A stretch of 64,000 nt of DNA from Helicobacter_J cappadocius (GTDB lineage: Bacteria; Campylobacterota; Campylobacteria; Campylobacterales; Helicobacteraceae). Each line of letters starts with the position of its first letter. The stretch's first letter is position 1. The notes below the pieces were generated by a model, which was not told where the DNA came from, made no database searches, and saw only the letters and a list, made by a program, of their open reading frames with translations. The position numbers were made by a program, and so were the translations under genes. The stretch spans positions 62,001-126,000 of the forward strand of contig NZ_JAUPEV010000001.1 of NCBI RefSeq assembly GCF_030686155.1. The letters run 5' to 3'. Positions 17,050 to 24,440 of the stretch are shown one piece after another.

Positions 17050-18909
17050 TTATGATAGATTTTTCATTGTAGAGGGTAAGCTTTCAACATACAAACTCTG
17101 ACTTGGAAAAGCAAAGCTCAAATCATTGGATTCCACAATTTTCATTATTTCAAGCATAATCTCCTCTTTAACTTGCAAAAATTCTGCCCAAGCAACTGTT
17201 TTGGTAAAACAATAAATGAGAATATTTATCGAACTAGGTGCAAATTCATCAATAAAAACCATTAAGGTGCTCTTATATCCTAAATAATCATCCATCGAGA
17301 CAATATCTTTCTTAAATGCTGCTTGATATTCTATCGCTCCACGTTCGTCATCAGATTTAGATATATAAGGACTATGGGTGAGTAGCTCTCTAATTTGAAC
17401 AACACATCTCTCTAACTTTTCACGAGGAGAATCATAGGTAAGTCCTATATTCATCTTCATTCTCCTGCCAACCTTTCTGCGATTCCAATTTCTAATAGCT
17501 TTGTTTGCAAGTTCTGAGTTGGGAACAAACAACAAGGCATTATCAAAAGTTCTCACTGTTGTGCGTCTTAGCCCCATTTCTACAACAGTCCCCTCAATAT
17601 CCCCACAGACAATCCAATCCCCTTGAGAAAAAGAATTATCAAATAGCAACATAACTGATGCAAAAAAATTCGCCAACATATCTTTAACAGCCAAAGCAAC
17701 AGCTAGTCCGCCTATTCCCAAAGAAGCTACTATTGTAGAAATATTAAATCCCAAATGTTTCAAGATAGCTAAAAGAGCAAAAACAACCACAATAAAATAG
17801 ATAATTTTTAAAATCAGATTGATAACTTCCTTGCGAAAGCCATCAGAACTTTTCTGTGCAATACTAGAGATAAATGCACCCCCATAACCCTTTAACAATG
17901 AAATAATAAACCACGCAAATAAAACAATATATATTACTCCAAACCACACTTGAACTCTTGGAGAAACGATATTAGGGTAATATAAAATATCCAAAGAAAT
18001 ATCAATACTCCAAAAAAGCAAAAACCACGAAATGGGCTTTGTAATATCGTTACGAATCTTGTTTTGAATTTCTTCATTATGTCTAGTAAATTTCACAAAA
18101 AAATCTACAATTCTAAGCACGATTCTCGCTACAATTTTCCTACAAGCAAGCAAGACTATCAATGTAAATAGCGATAGAACAATCTTTGCGAAGATAAAGT
18201 TATGCGTATTAAGTGGAATATAATCATCTATTTTTTGTAAAATCTTCTCCATTCCTATATTCATTATTTCATTTTTAGGAAGGATATTTTGAGCATGATC
18301 CTGAAAATAGGTCAATATCTCAGTGTAAGTTTCAAGTTTTGCTCTATATTCATCAAGCTGATTTTGCAAAATTTGTTTTTGACTCTCACTTAGCTCATTA
18401 GGAATCAAAAACTTTGTATTCAATTTCTCATCTAAGCTCATCAAATAAGGAGAAATGATATTGATAATATCTTCTTTTTGACTCAAAAATCCTAGATTTT
18501 TGCGAAGTTTTTCTAATACATTATACATTTGTTCATCTAAAATCAACATATCTAATGAGATTTTATTCAAAAGCAAGGAATAATTATCGCTTATGTGAGC
18601 ATTTTTTTCAATATCAAGCTTTACTTTTTCTTGCTTTTGTTTATTTTGAGAAATATCAATACCTATCTTTTCTTTAGAATCAGTAATTTTTGCAGTAAGT
18701 TCTCTCATCAAATTTATTTTTTGTTCATTATAGACTTTAGCTTTTTGAGGATTATCTTTGTATGTATCAAGGGTGCGATTAATGTGATCAATTTGTTTGA
18801 GTATCACATACAAATCTACAAAATTAGAATCTTCATCTGCTTTTAAAGAGCTCAATAAAAATACACAAAAAAACACCGAAATAAATGCTAGAATAATCTT
18901 TTTCATCAT
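17050..18909 (-). CDS. MscS-family mechanosensitive channel, long form
   Basis: A 619-residue inner membrane channel of the small-conductance family that protects cells from osmotic down-shock. It has a signal peptide (IILAFISVFFCVFLLSSLKA), then a long periplasmic helical domain to about residue 235 and several membrane helices. The conserved MscS pore helix and beta domain follow (STIVASLGIGGLAVALAVKD and SVMLLFDNSFSQGDWIVCGD). The Gly/Ala-rich pore-lining pattern is intact. H. pylori has a homologue of similar length. It overlaps murD by ATGA, so it is translated with the cell-wall genes mraY and murD. MMK and MK starts are both possible. Confidence 0.9.
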   Translation of the reverse strand: MMKKIILAFISVFFCVFLLSSLKADEDSNFVDLYVILKQIDHINRTLDTYKDNPQKAKVYNEQKINLMRELTAKITDSKEKIGIDISQNKQKQEKVKLDIEKNAHISDNYSLLLNKISLDMLILDEQMYNVLEKLRKNLGFLSQKEDIINIISPYLMSLDEKLNTKFLIPNELSESQKQILQNQLDEYRAKLETYTEILTYFQDHAQNILPKNEIMNIGMEKILQKIDDYIPLNTHNFIFAKIVLSLFTLIVLLACRKIVARIVLRIVDFFVKFTRHNEEIQNKIRNDITKPISWFLLFWSIDISLDILYYPNIVSPRVQVWFGVIYIVLFAWFIISLLKGYGGAFISSIAQKSSDGFRKEVINLILKIIYFIVVVFALLAILKHLGFNISTIVASLGIGGLAVALAVKDMLANFFASVMLLFDNSFSQGDWIVCGDIEGTVVEMGLRRTTVRTFDNALLFVPNSELANKAIRNWNRRKVGRRMKMNIGLTYDSPREKLERCVVQIRELLTHSPYISKSDDERGAIEYQAAFKKDIVSMDDYLGYKSTLMVFIDEFAPSSINILIYCFTKTVAWAEFLQVKEEIMLEIMKIVESNDLSFAFPSQSLYVESLPSTMKNLS

Positions 18910-20171
18910 AGTTCCTTATTATCTTGTAAATTATCTTCTAAAACATATTGCTTAAAAAGTTCACCTCTTTGTTTATATGAGCTAAACTGATCTAAACTCG
19001 CAGCTGCTGGGGATAGAAGTGCAACATTATCTATTTTTAAAGCTTGTTTAATATTATCAATTGCATTTTTAAGATGACCACACATGTGCATTTTGACACC
19101 ATACTCCTTACTAAGATCAAAAAGTTTTTCTTCATTGCTTCCGATTCCAAAAACTTCTATATCGAAGGATTTTATAAGCTCAAAAATTGGTCTTTGATCT
19201 GCCCCTTTATCATCCCCGCCCAATATCAAAAAAATCTTTTTATTTTTATAACGTTTAATCGCTTCTAAAGTAGCATCTACATTTGTTCCTTTGCTATCAT
19301 CTACCCATAAACGAGAGTTCATATCTAAGAATTCCTCTATGCGATGTTTGCCTATCTTAAATGTATTGAGCGTTTTTACATCAGCTATCCCAAACAAAAC
19401 TTTGCTTGCACAAAGTGCCAATAAACCATCGAGCAAAAAGGGTTCTGAAAATTCAATATCTTTTATTTGTATTCCTAATTCTTTCGCTAGACTCTGTGAA
19501 TCCTCATAAAAAATAATTGTTCCTTTGTAATCCTTTACTTCTTGTGCTTGAGATAGTTCTTTTGGAATGATGGCATAGCCTTCAGAATCCATTAGTTTTA
19601 ACGGTTTTAGTTTATCCCTCATATATGCTTCAAAACTCCCGTGCCAACTGATATGATCCTCCCTTACAGGCAATAATAGATATAGTTTTGGATAAGCTTT
19701 TTGAGTATAATGAATACTAAAAGAACTACTCTCTAATACCCATAAAGAATCTTTATTCATAAAAAGTTCCCCAAGAGGCGTACCAATATTCCCGCCACTT
19801 CTCGCTCTATGGTTTTGAAGCAAAAGCGTGAGCATCTCGGTAGTAGTGGTCTTACCATTTGTTCCACTGATCCATACAGTTAATGGAGAATAATCCTTAT
19901 CAAACAAAGAATAAAAATAATCGTACTCACTGATAGGATTTTTTGCCTTTAAAATAAGTGGATGATAAGGAGGAATACCCGGACTTAAGATTTCAAGTTC
20001 AGAGTTTTCTGGCCTAAAACAAGCAGAAGGCAAAAGCAAATTTCCAAACTCATCATAAGATTGCTCAGAGAATTTATCATCAAAAATAACACATTTTTGA
20101 TCCTGTTTTGCCAAAAATTTCACGATAGGCTTAGTTGTAACTCCATAACCAAAGATAGAAATTTTTTTCAT
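18906..20171 (-). CDS. murD: UDP-N-acetylmuramoylalanine--D-glutamate ligase
   Basis: Cytoplasmic ATP-dependent ligase that adds D-glutamate to UDP-MurNAc-L-Ala in peptidoglycan synthesis. The ATP loop WISGTNGKTTTTEML is clear, as are SSFSIHY, the WVDDSKGTNVDAT motif and LILGGDDKGAD. Length 421 is slightly short compared with E. coli MurD (438) but usual for this group. It begins 5 bp after mraY ends and overlaps the channel gene downstream by 4 bp, a tight three-gene run. Confidence 0.96.
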   Translation of the reverse strand: MKKISIFGYGVTTKPIVKFLAKQDQKCVIFDDKFSEQSYDEFGNLLLPSACFRPENSELEILSPGIPPYHPLILKAKNPISEYDYFYSLFDKDYSPLTVWISGTNGKTTTTEMLTLLLQNHRARSGGNIGTPLGELFMNKDSLWVLESSSFSIHYTQKAYPKLYLLLPVREDHISWHGSFEAYMRDKLKPLKLMDSEGYAIIPKELSQAQEVKDYKGTIIFYEDSQSLAKELGIQIKDIEFSEPFLLDGLLALCASKVLFGIADVKTLNTFKIGKHRIEEFLDMNSRLWVDDSKGTNVDATLEAIKRYKNKKIFLILGGDDKGADQRPIFELIKSFDIEVFGIGSNEEKLFDLSKEYGVKMHMCGHLKNAIDNIKQALKIDNVALLSPAAASLDQFSSYKQRGELFKQYVLEDNLQDNKEL

Positions 20172-20176
20172 TCTCT

Positions 20177-21238
20177 CTACCTTATCTTAATGCTCATTAA
20201 TGCAATAATATTACTCAAAATTGCAATTAACCAAAACCTTACAATAATTTTATTTTCCGCCCAACCTTTAGCCTCAAAATGATGATGAATAGGTGCCATT
20301 AAAAAAATTCTCTTTTTGCGCGTTTTATAGCTTCCTACCTGAAGAATAACAGAAAGTGTTTCAATCACAAAAATAGATCCTATAAGAATTAGCAGTATTT
20401 CATTATTTGAAACGATAGCCATATAAGCAATAAATCCTCCTATTCCTAAACTTCCGCTATCTCCCATAAAAACCTGTGCTGGATGACAGTTGTACCACAA
20501 AAATCCAAAAAGCGATCCAATTAAAGCCATCGATACAACAAATAGCTCTCCAGCATCAACTACCCGAGGCCATAAAAGATACCTAGAAAGTTCTGCATTC
20601 CCTGCAATATAAACAAATACAGATAGAGACAACAATGCACAAATACTAGGAACAGTGGCTAAGCCATCAAGTCCATCGGTAATATTTACAGCATTAGTTG
20701 TTGCTAAAAATACCAAAGTCCAAAATACAATCGCCAAACCTGGATAATCCCCCAAATAAAATAGTGGTTTTTTCATAAAAGGCATATATAAACTTGAATC
20801 CAATCCATTTGCACTCAAAGCAATTGAAACAAGTGCTGCAACGATAAAAAGTAGAATAAATTTTAGCCTAGCACTCATTCCGCTATTTTTTTTTGCTGCG
20901 ATTTTCATATAATCATCTCTTGCACCAATAAAGCCAAATGCAATCAAAACAATAAGTCCTAAAAGCACGTAATTATTAAGCTTGACACTCAAAACAGATG
21001 CAATAACAGTCGATAATAAAAACACAATACCCCCCATTGTAGGAGTATTTACCTTAGACTGATGAGCGGGAACAAAGGCTGATATAGGTTGATTTGCTTT
21101 TTTTGCTTTAGCCCACTTAATAAAATAAGGCATCAAAAATGCACACAAGAAAAATGCTAGGAAAAAACTCACTCCGGCTCTAAAGGTTAGATATTGAAAA
21201 ACATTGATACCAAAACCCGAATATAAATAATACAACAT
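20177..21238 (-). CDS. mraY: Phospho-N-acetylmuramoyl-pentapeptide transferase
   Basis: Integral membrane enzyme that forms lipid I from UDP-MurNAc-pentapeptide and undecaprenyl phosphate. Ten or so membrane helices carry the conserved motifs NTPTMGG, ARDDYMKI, VNITDGLDGLA, and MGDSGSLGIGG with the catalytic Asp residues; APIHHHFE is the HHH motif. An ATG at 21244 is in frame, but AGGG abuts it. The ATG at 21238 has six bases of spacing and gives MLYYLYSGFGIN, as in relatives. First gene of the mraY-murD-mscS run. Confidence 0.96.
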   Translation of the reverse strand: MLYYLYSGFGINVFQYLTFRAGVSFFLAFFLCAFLMPYFIKWAKAKKANQPISAFVPAHQSKVNTPTMGGIVFLLSTVIASVLSVKLNNYVLLGLIVLIAFGFIGARDDYMKIAAKKNSGMSARLKFILLFIVAALVSIALSANGLDSSLYMPFMKKPLFYLGDYPGLAIVFWTLVFLATTNAVNITDGLDGLATVPSICALLSLSVFVYIAGNAELSRYLLWPRVVDAGELFVVSMALIGSLFGFLWYNCHPAQVFMGDSGSLGIGGFIAYMAIVSNNEILLILIGSIFVIETLSVILQVGSYKTRKKRIFLMAPIHHHFEAKGWAENKIIVRFWLIAILSNIIALMSIKIR

Positions 21239-21264
21239 AGACATCCCTAAATTTTTGATTTGAA

Positions 21265-21270
21265 ATTATA
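21265..21270 (-). promoter_or_regulatory. Probable -10 box for mraY
   Basis: On the minus strand this reads TATAAT, placing the transcript start about 20 bases before the mraY ATG. A 10-bp inverted repeat begins immediately upstream of it. Confidence 0.5.
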
Positions 21271-21295
21271 AATCAGTTTTCACTTAAAACTGATT
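21271..21295. promoter_or_regulatory. 10-bp perfect inverted repeat next to the mraY promoter
   Basis: AATCAGTTTT at 21271-21280 and AAAACTGATT at 21286-21295 are exact reverse complements with a 5-base loop. The element covers the -11 to -35 zone of the predicted mraY promoter. It also lies upstream of the divergent sensor gene, so a shared operator is possible. A weak terminator role in the plus direction cannot be excluded because TATTTT follows. Confidence 0.45.
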
Positions 21296-21372
21296 TATTT
21301 TCTCAGGTTTATTGAATAAAAAACCTCTTCCTGTAGTAAAATATCATCCAAGAACAAAGAAAGGAAAAAAGA

Positions 21373-22293
21373 ATGCTCTCAAAAGACATCGTAACATACT
21401 CAAGAATTCGTTATGAACTCAGAGCATATATCTGCTATCTTTTTACTCAAAATATCAAGAACTATATGCCTGGAACAAGTTTGGATTCTATCATATATGC
21501 AGCAAAAAAAATACAAAACGAAATCCATGCGTTTGATTGTATTTATATCTTAGACTCCAAGGGCAACCAAATAGGTGAAAATATTTCCTACAACCAAAAT
21601 TTCCATCATGATGAGGGTGAAAATTTTTCCGATAAGGCTTACTATTATGAAGCCATAAAAGAGCAGAAATGTATTATTACCAATCCATATCCCACAAGAT
21701 TTGATGGGAAATTAGTAGTAACTTCCTCTTATCCTGTTTATAATGACAATCGCGAACTACTTTTTATTGTTTGCATCGATATACCACTCCAAGAAGCTAT
21801 TAATATAAGTTCCCCTAGTAGATTTTATGACATTTTCGCAAATTTTAGCATCGTGATGTATTTTTGTCTCTCTACAATGCTAACTCTTATATCTATATTG
21901 CTCTTCATTAAAGGTATTGCCAGTTTTTGGACAGCAACGGTTCACTTCAGAAGCTTTGATATTAAAGAAGTCTTTGAATCTACAATATTACTCACACTTT
22001 CACTTGCGATATTTGATCTAGTAAAAGCAATATTTGAAGAGGAAGTTTTAGGAAAAAATAGCGGGGACAACCATCGGGCAATCCACAAAACAATGATTCG
22101 TTTCTTGGGATCTATTGTTATAGCTTTAGCCATAGAAGCATTAATGCTAGTATTTAAATTCACCATCAGCGAACCTGATAAAATTATTTACGCTGTGTAT
22201 CTTACCGGTGCAGTTTCAATGCTTTTATTAGGATTATCGGTATATGTCAAATTCGCTTATGGAGCAATGGATAGAGATGAAAGAAGAAATTAA
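21373..22293 (+). CDS. Membrane protein with PDC/Cache-like N-terminal sensor domain and no output domain
   Basis: The first 155 residues look like a PDC (Cache) ligand-binding fold: CIYILDSKGNQIGENISYN, FSDKAYYYEAIKEQKCIITNPYPTR and LVVTSSYPVYNDNRELLFIVCIDIP match the usual strand and helix order. The remaining half has about four membrane helices (from YFCLSTMLTLISILLFIKGI to the C-terminus near 300). No membrane helix precedes the sensor, and no kinase, methyl-accepting or GGDEF domain follows. AAAGGAAAAAAG lies before the ATG. Its end overlaps convergent proC by 4 bp. Function unknown; similar proteins occur in other Helicobacter, from memory. Confidence 0.65.
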   Translation: MLSKDIVTYSRIRYELRAYICYLFTQNIKNYMPGTSLDSIIYAAKKIQNEIHAFDCIYILDSKGNQIGENISYNQNFHHDEGENFSDKAYYYEAIKEQKCIITNPYPTRFDGKLVVTSSYPVYNDNRELLFIVCIDIPLQEAINISSPSRFYDIFANFSIVMYFCLSTMLTLISILLFIKGIASFWTATVHFRSFDIKEVFESTILLTLSLAIFDLVKAIFEEEVLGKNSGDNHRAIHKTMIRFLGSIVIALAIEALMLVFKFTISEPDKIIYAVYLTGAVSMLLLGLSVYVKFAYGAMDRDERRN

Positions 22294-23072
22294 TGTTTCT
22301 TCTTTGATTTTGCAACTGCTTCATGACAAGCTGAAATAATAGCACCTCTAACAGCCTTATCCTCTAACACATAAAGACCTTCTATGGTTGTTCCGCCTGG
22401 ACTTGTTATAGAAGAGATAATTTCATCAGGAGTTTGTTCAAGCAAAAGATGGGCAAAGCCATCAAAAGTTGCACGAACTAAATTTAAAGCATCCTCTCTT
22501 CTGATTCCTTCCCTCACTCCAGCATCTACCAAAGCTTGTGCAATGAGTGCCAAAAATGCTGGGGAACTTCCTCCAGTAGCTATAGAGGCATCTACCAAAG
22601 CTTCAGAATCCACAAAAACAGCCTTTCCAAAACTAGATAAAATTTCACTAGCTTCTTCTTTAATATCTCCTTGAACACACACTGCCGTCGATGATTTTTG
22701 ATACCTAGCTCCAACATTAGGCATCACTTTTGCATAGTGATTTGAATGAATATGTTCTTTGAGTGTTGCGATATCTACTCCAGCCATGACGCTATAAACT
22801 GAACTTGCGTTTCCTTGATATTGAAAATTTCCTAAAGCATAGGGCTTAACACATAACATTACGATTTTTTCATTCACATTAATTAAAGAGTTGTTAGAAT
22901 GTATTGTAGCAATATTTTCAAGATGATTTTCTCTTATGAAGTTTTGAGCTTTTTTTGGATCTCTACCCGCAATCTCAATAACATACTTTGTTTTTAAATC
23001 ACTACTAGCAATTCCACAAGCAATAGCCTTTGCCATACTTCCATATCCTACGAAAAGCAGAGTCTTTTTCAT
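22290..23072 (-). CDS. proC: Pyrroline-5-carboxylate reductase
   Basis: NAD(P)H-dependent last step of proline synthesis. The Rossmann start LLFVGYGSMAKAIACG, the segment VMPNVGARYQKSSTAVC and the C-terminal signature SSITSPGGTTIEGLYVLED are all diagnostic. I use the ATG at 23072, which has AAGGATTACA before it; the longer frame to 23099 adds nine residues without a ribosome site. The resulting 260 residues match the family. It is convergent with the sensor gene and lies alone on its strand. Confidence 0.95.
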   Translation of the reverse strand: MKKTLLFVGYGSMAKAIACGIASSDLKTKYVIEIAGRDPKKAQNFIRENHLENIATIHSNNSLINVNEKIVMLCVKPYALGNFQYQGNASSVYSVMAGVDIATLKEHIHSNHYAKVMPNVGARYQKSSTAVCVQGDIKEEASEILSSFGKAVFVDSEALVDASIATGGSSPAFLALIAQALVDAGVREGIRREDALNLVRATFDGFAHLLLEQTPDEIISSITSPGGTTIEGLYVLEDKAVRGAIISACHEAVAKSKKKH

Positions 23073-23173
23073 TGTAATCCTTACTGTATTTTTATTCATT
23101 ATAAAAAGATTTCTTAAATATCAAGCTAATTTCTAAAGGTTTCTGAATTTCAAAACAAGAAAAAATAAAAAGT

Positions 23174-23199
23174 CAAAAAATCGCATCAATCGAGCGATT
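23174..23199 (-). terminator. Intrinsic terminator after fliW
   Basis: Read on the minus strand, a 6-bp stem AATCGC/GCGATT with a 9-base loop is followed directly by a T run (the A run at 23175-23180 on the plus strand). It lies just downstream of the fliW stop. Confidence 0.6.
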
Positions 23200-23205
23200 A
23201 AGGGA

Positions 23206-23601
23206 TTATTTCTGCTCTGACTGGTAATAATTAGAAATGGATTCTGCTAATCCGTACTGAGGATATTTCAAGCTATCTAGTACAACTTGACCCATTGTAT
23301 GATTATCAAAATTAAAAATAACAGGGGCTAGAAAGTTAATAGTAGAGTTTTGAATAGGTGTCTGAATAACCATTATATTAGCCGTGAATATATTCTTACT
23401 ACTTTCTAGATCAAGCAAAAGTTTCAATGCAACAGGCACATCAAATTCATATTCCCTCAATACAAAAGGATTAATAAGAGTGAAAACAGGAACTTCATCA
23501 TCTGCATTACTCAAACGGATGAAAATATCATCTATCTTTTCTAGTTTCATTTTTGTGACTTTTTCAAATCCCAAAATCGGCGATTTCACATCAAAAATCA
23601 T
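23206..23601 (-). CDS. fliW: Flagellar assembly factor FliW
   Basis: FliW binds flagellin and sequesters the RNA-binding regulator CsrA, so that flagellin translation matches assembly. Recognised by SPILGFEKVTKMKLEKIDD, a short acidic loop, NPFVLREYEFDVP and the C-terminal half with NIMVIQTPIQNSTINFLAPVI. Length 131 matches. Helicobacter species carry two fliW paralogues; this one sits beside bamD and lon as one of those in H. pylori does from memory. It is divergent from bamD. Confidence 0.9.
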   Translation of the reverse strand: MIFDVKSPILGFEKVTKMKLEKIDDIFIRLSNADDEVPVFTLINPFVLREYEFDVPVALKLLLDLESSKNIFTANIMVIQTPIQNSTINFLAPVIFNFDNHTMGQVVLDSLKYPQYGLAESISNYYQSEQK

Positions 23602-23742
23602 TCGTTAAACCTCATATTTTGACTTATTCTACTAAACTATTTTAAGCAAATCTTATCATTAATTCTCCACATTCTACCTAAATTTCAAATTAAAAATCAA
23701 TTTTATCGCTATGATTTTCTAAAATGATTGAAATATATAAGG

Positions 23743-23748
23743 TATAAT
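23743..23748 (+). promoter_or_regulatory. Probable -10 box for bamD
   Basis: TATAAT in GGTATAATAG, 42 bp before the bamD ATG at 23791. It is the only good -10 match in the gap. Confidence 0.5.
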
Positions 23749-23790
23749 AGCACAATTTTAACTCGCAATAAAATAGGCACTAGGAGTTTT

Positions 23791-24432
23791 ATGAACTATA
23801 GAAAAATTGTGTGTTTAGTCCTTCCGATTATTGTATTTATCGGCTGTGCAAAAACAAATACCGAGTACAACAAACCAGCTATGTATTGGTATCAGGGTAT
23901 TTTAAAAGAAATTAAATTTGGTAACCTTGAAGGAGCAGACAATTATTACTCTTCGCTTCAAAGCGAACATATCAACTCTCCACTTCTTCCAGATGCCATG
24001 CTCATTTTAGGGCAAGCCCATATGAGCCAAGAGGAATATATATTGGCAGAATTTTATTTTGATGAATATCTCAAAAGATATGGGACAATAAAAAATGCTG
24101 ATTATATAGCTTTTTTAAAACTTAAATCGCATTATTACGCTTTTAAAAATCAAAGCAAGGATCAAGAATTTGTTACAGATACCATCCAGGCGTTAGATGA
24201 TTTTGTAAATAAATATCCTAATAGTCGTTATATTCCTTATGTTGAATATATGCAAGTAAAATTCGTTCTGGGTCAAAATGAACTCAATAAAGCAATCGCA
24301 AATGTCTATAAAAAACAGCATAAAAAAGAAGCTGTACAAAAATACCTAGATAGAATTGATGAAGATCTCGAAAAAGAAGCCCACCCAACACCATCACATA
24401 TCCCTTGGTATGTGTTTATATTTAACTGGTAA
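23791..24432 (+). CDS. bamD: Outer membrane assembly lipoprotein BamD (ComL-like)
   Basis: Essential lipoprotein that works with BamA to insert outer membrane barrels. From the ATG at 23791 (after TAGGAG) there is a lipoprotein signal ending at the lipobox FIGC with Cys19. TPR-like repeats follow, with LPDAMLILGQAHMSQEEYILAEFYFDEYL and DFVNKYPNSRYIPYVEYM, typical of BamD. The frame runs upstream to 23728, but that stretch has no signal and is rejected. Its stop lies 8 bp before lon. The bamA gene is elsewhere in this window. Confidence 0.93.
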   Translation: MNYRKIVCLVLPIIVFIGCAKTNTEYNKPAMYWYQGILKEIKFGNLEGADNYYSSLQSEHINSPLLPDAMLILGQAHMSQEEYILAEFYFDEYLKRYGTIKNADYIAFLKLKSHYYAFKNQSKDQEFVTDTIQALDDFVNKYPNSRYIPYVEYMQVKFVLGQNELNKAIANVYKKQHKKEAVQKYLDRIDEDLEKEAHPTPSHIPWYVFIFNW

Positions 24433-24440
24433 GGAATTTG

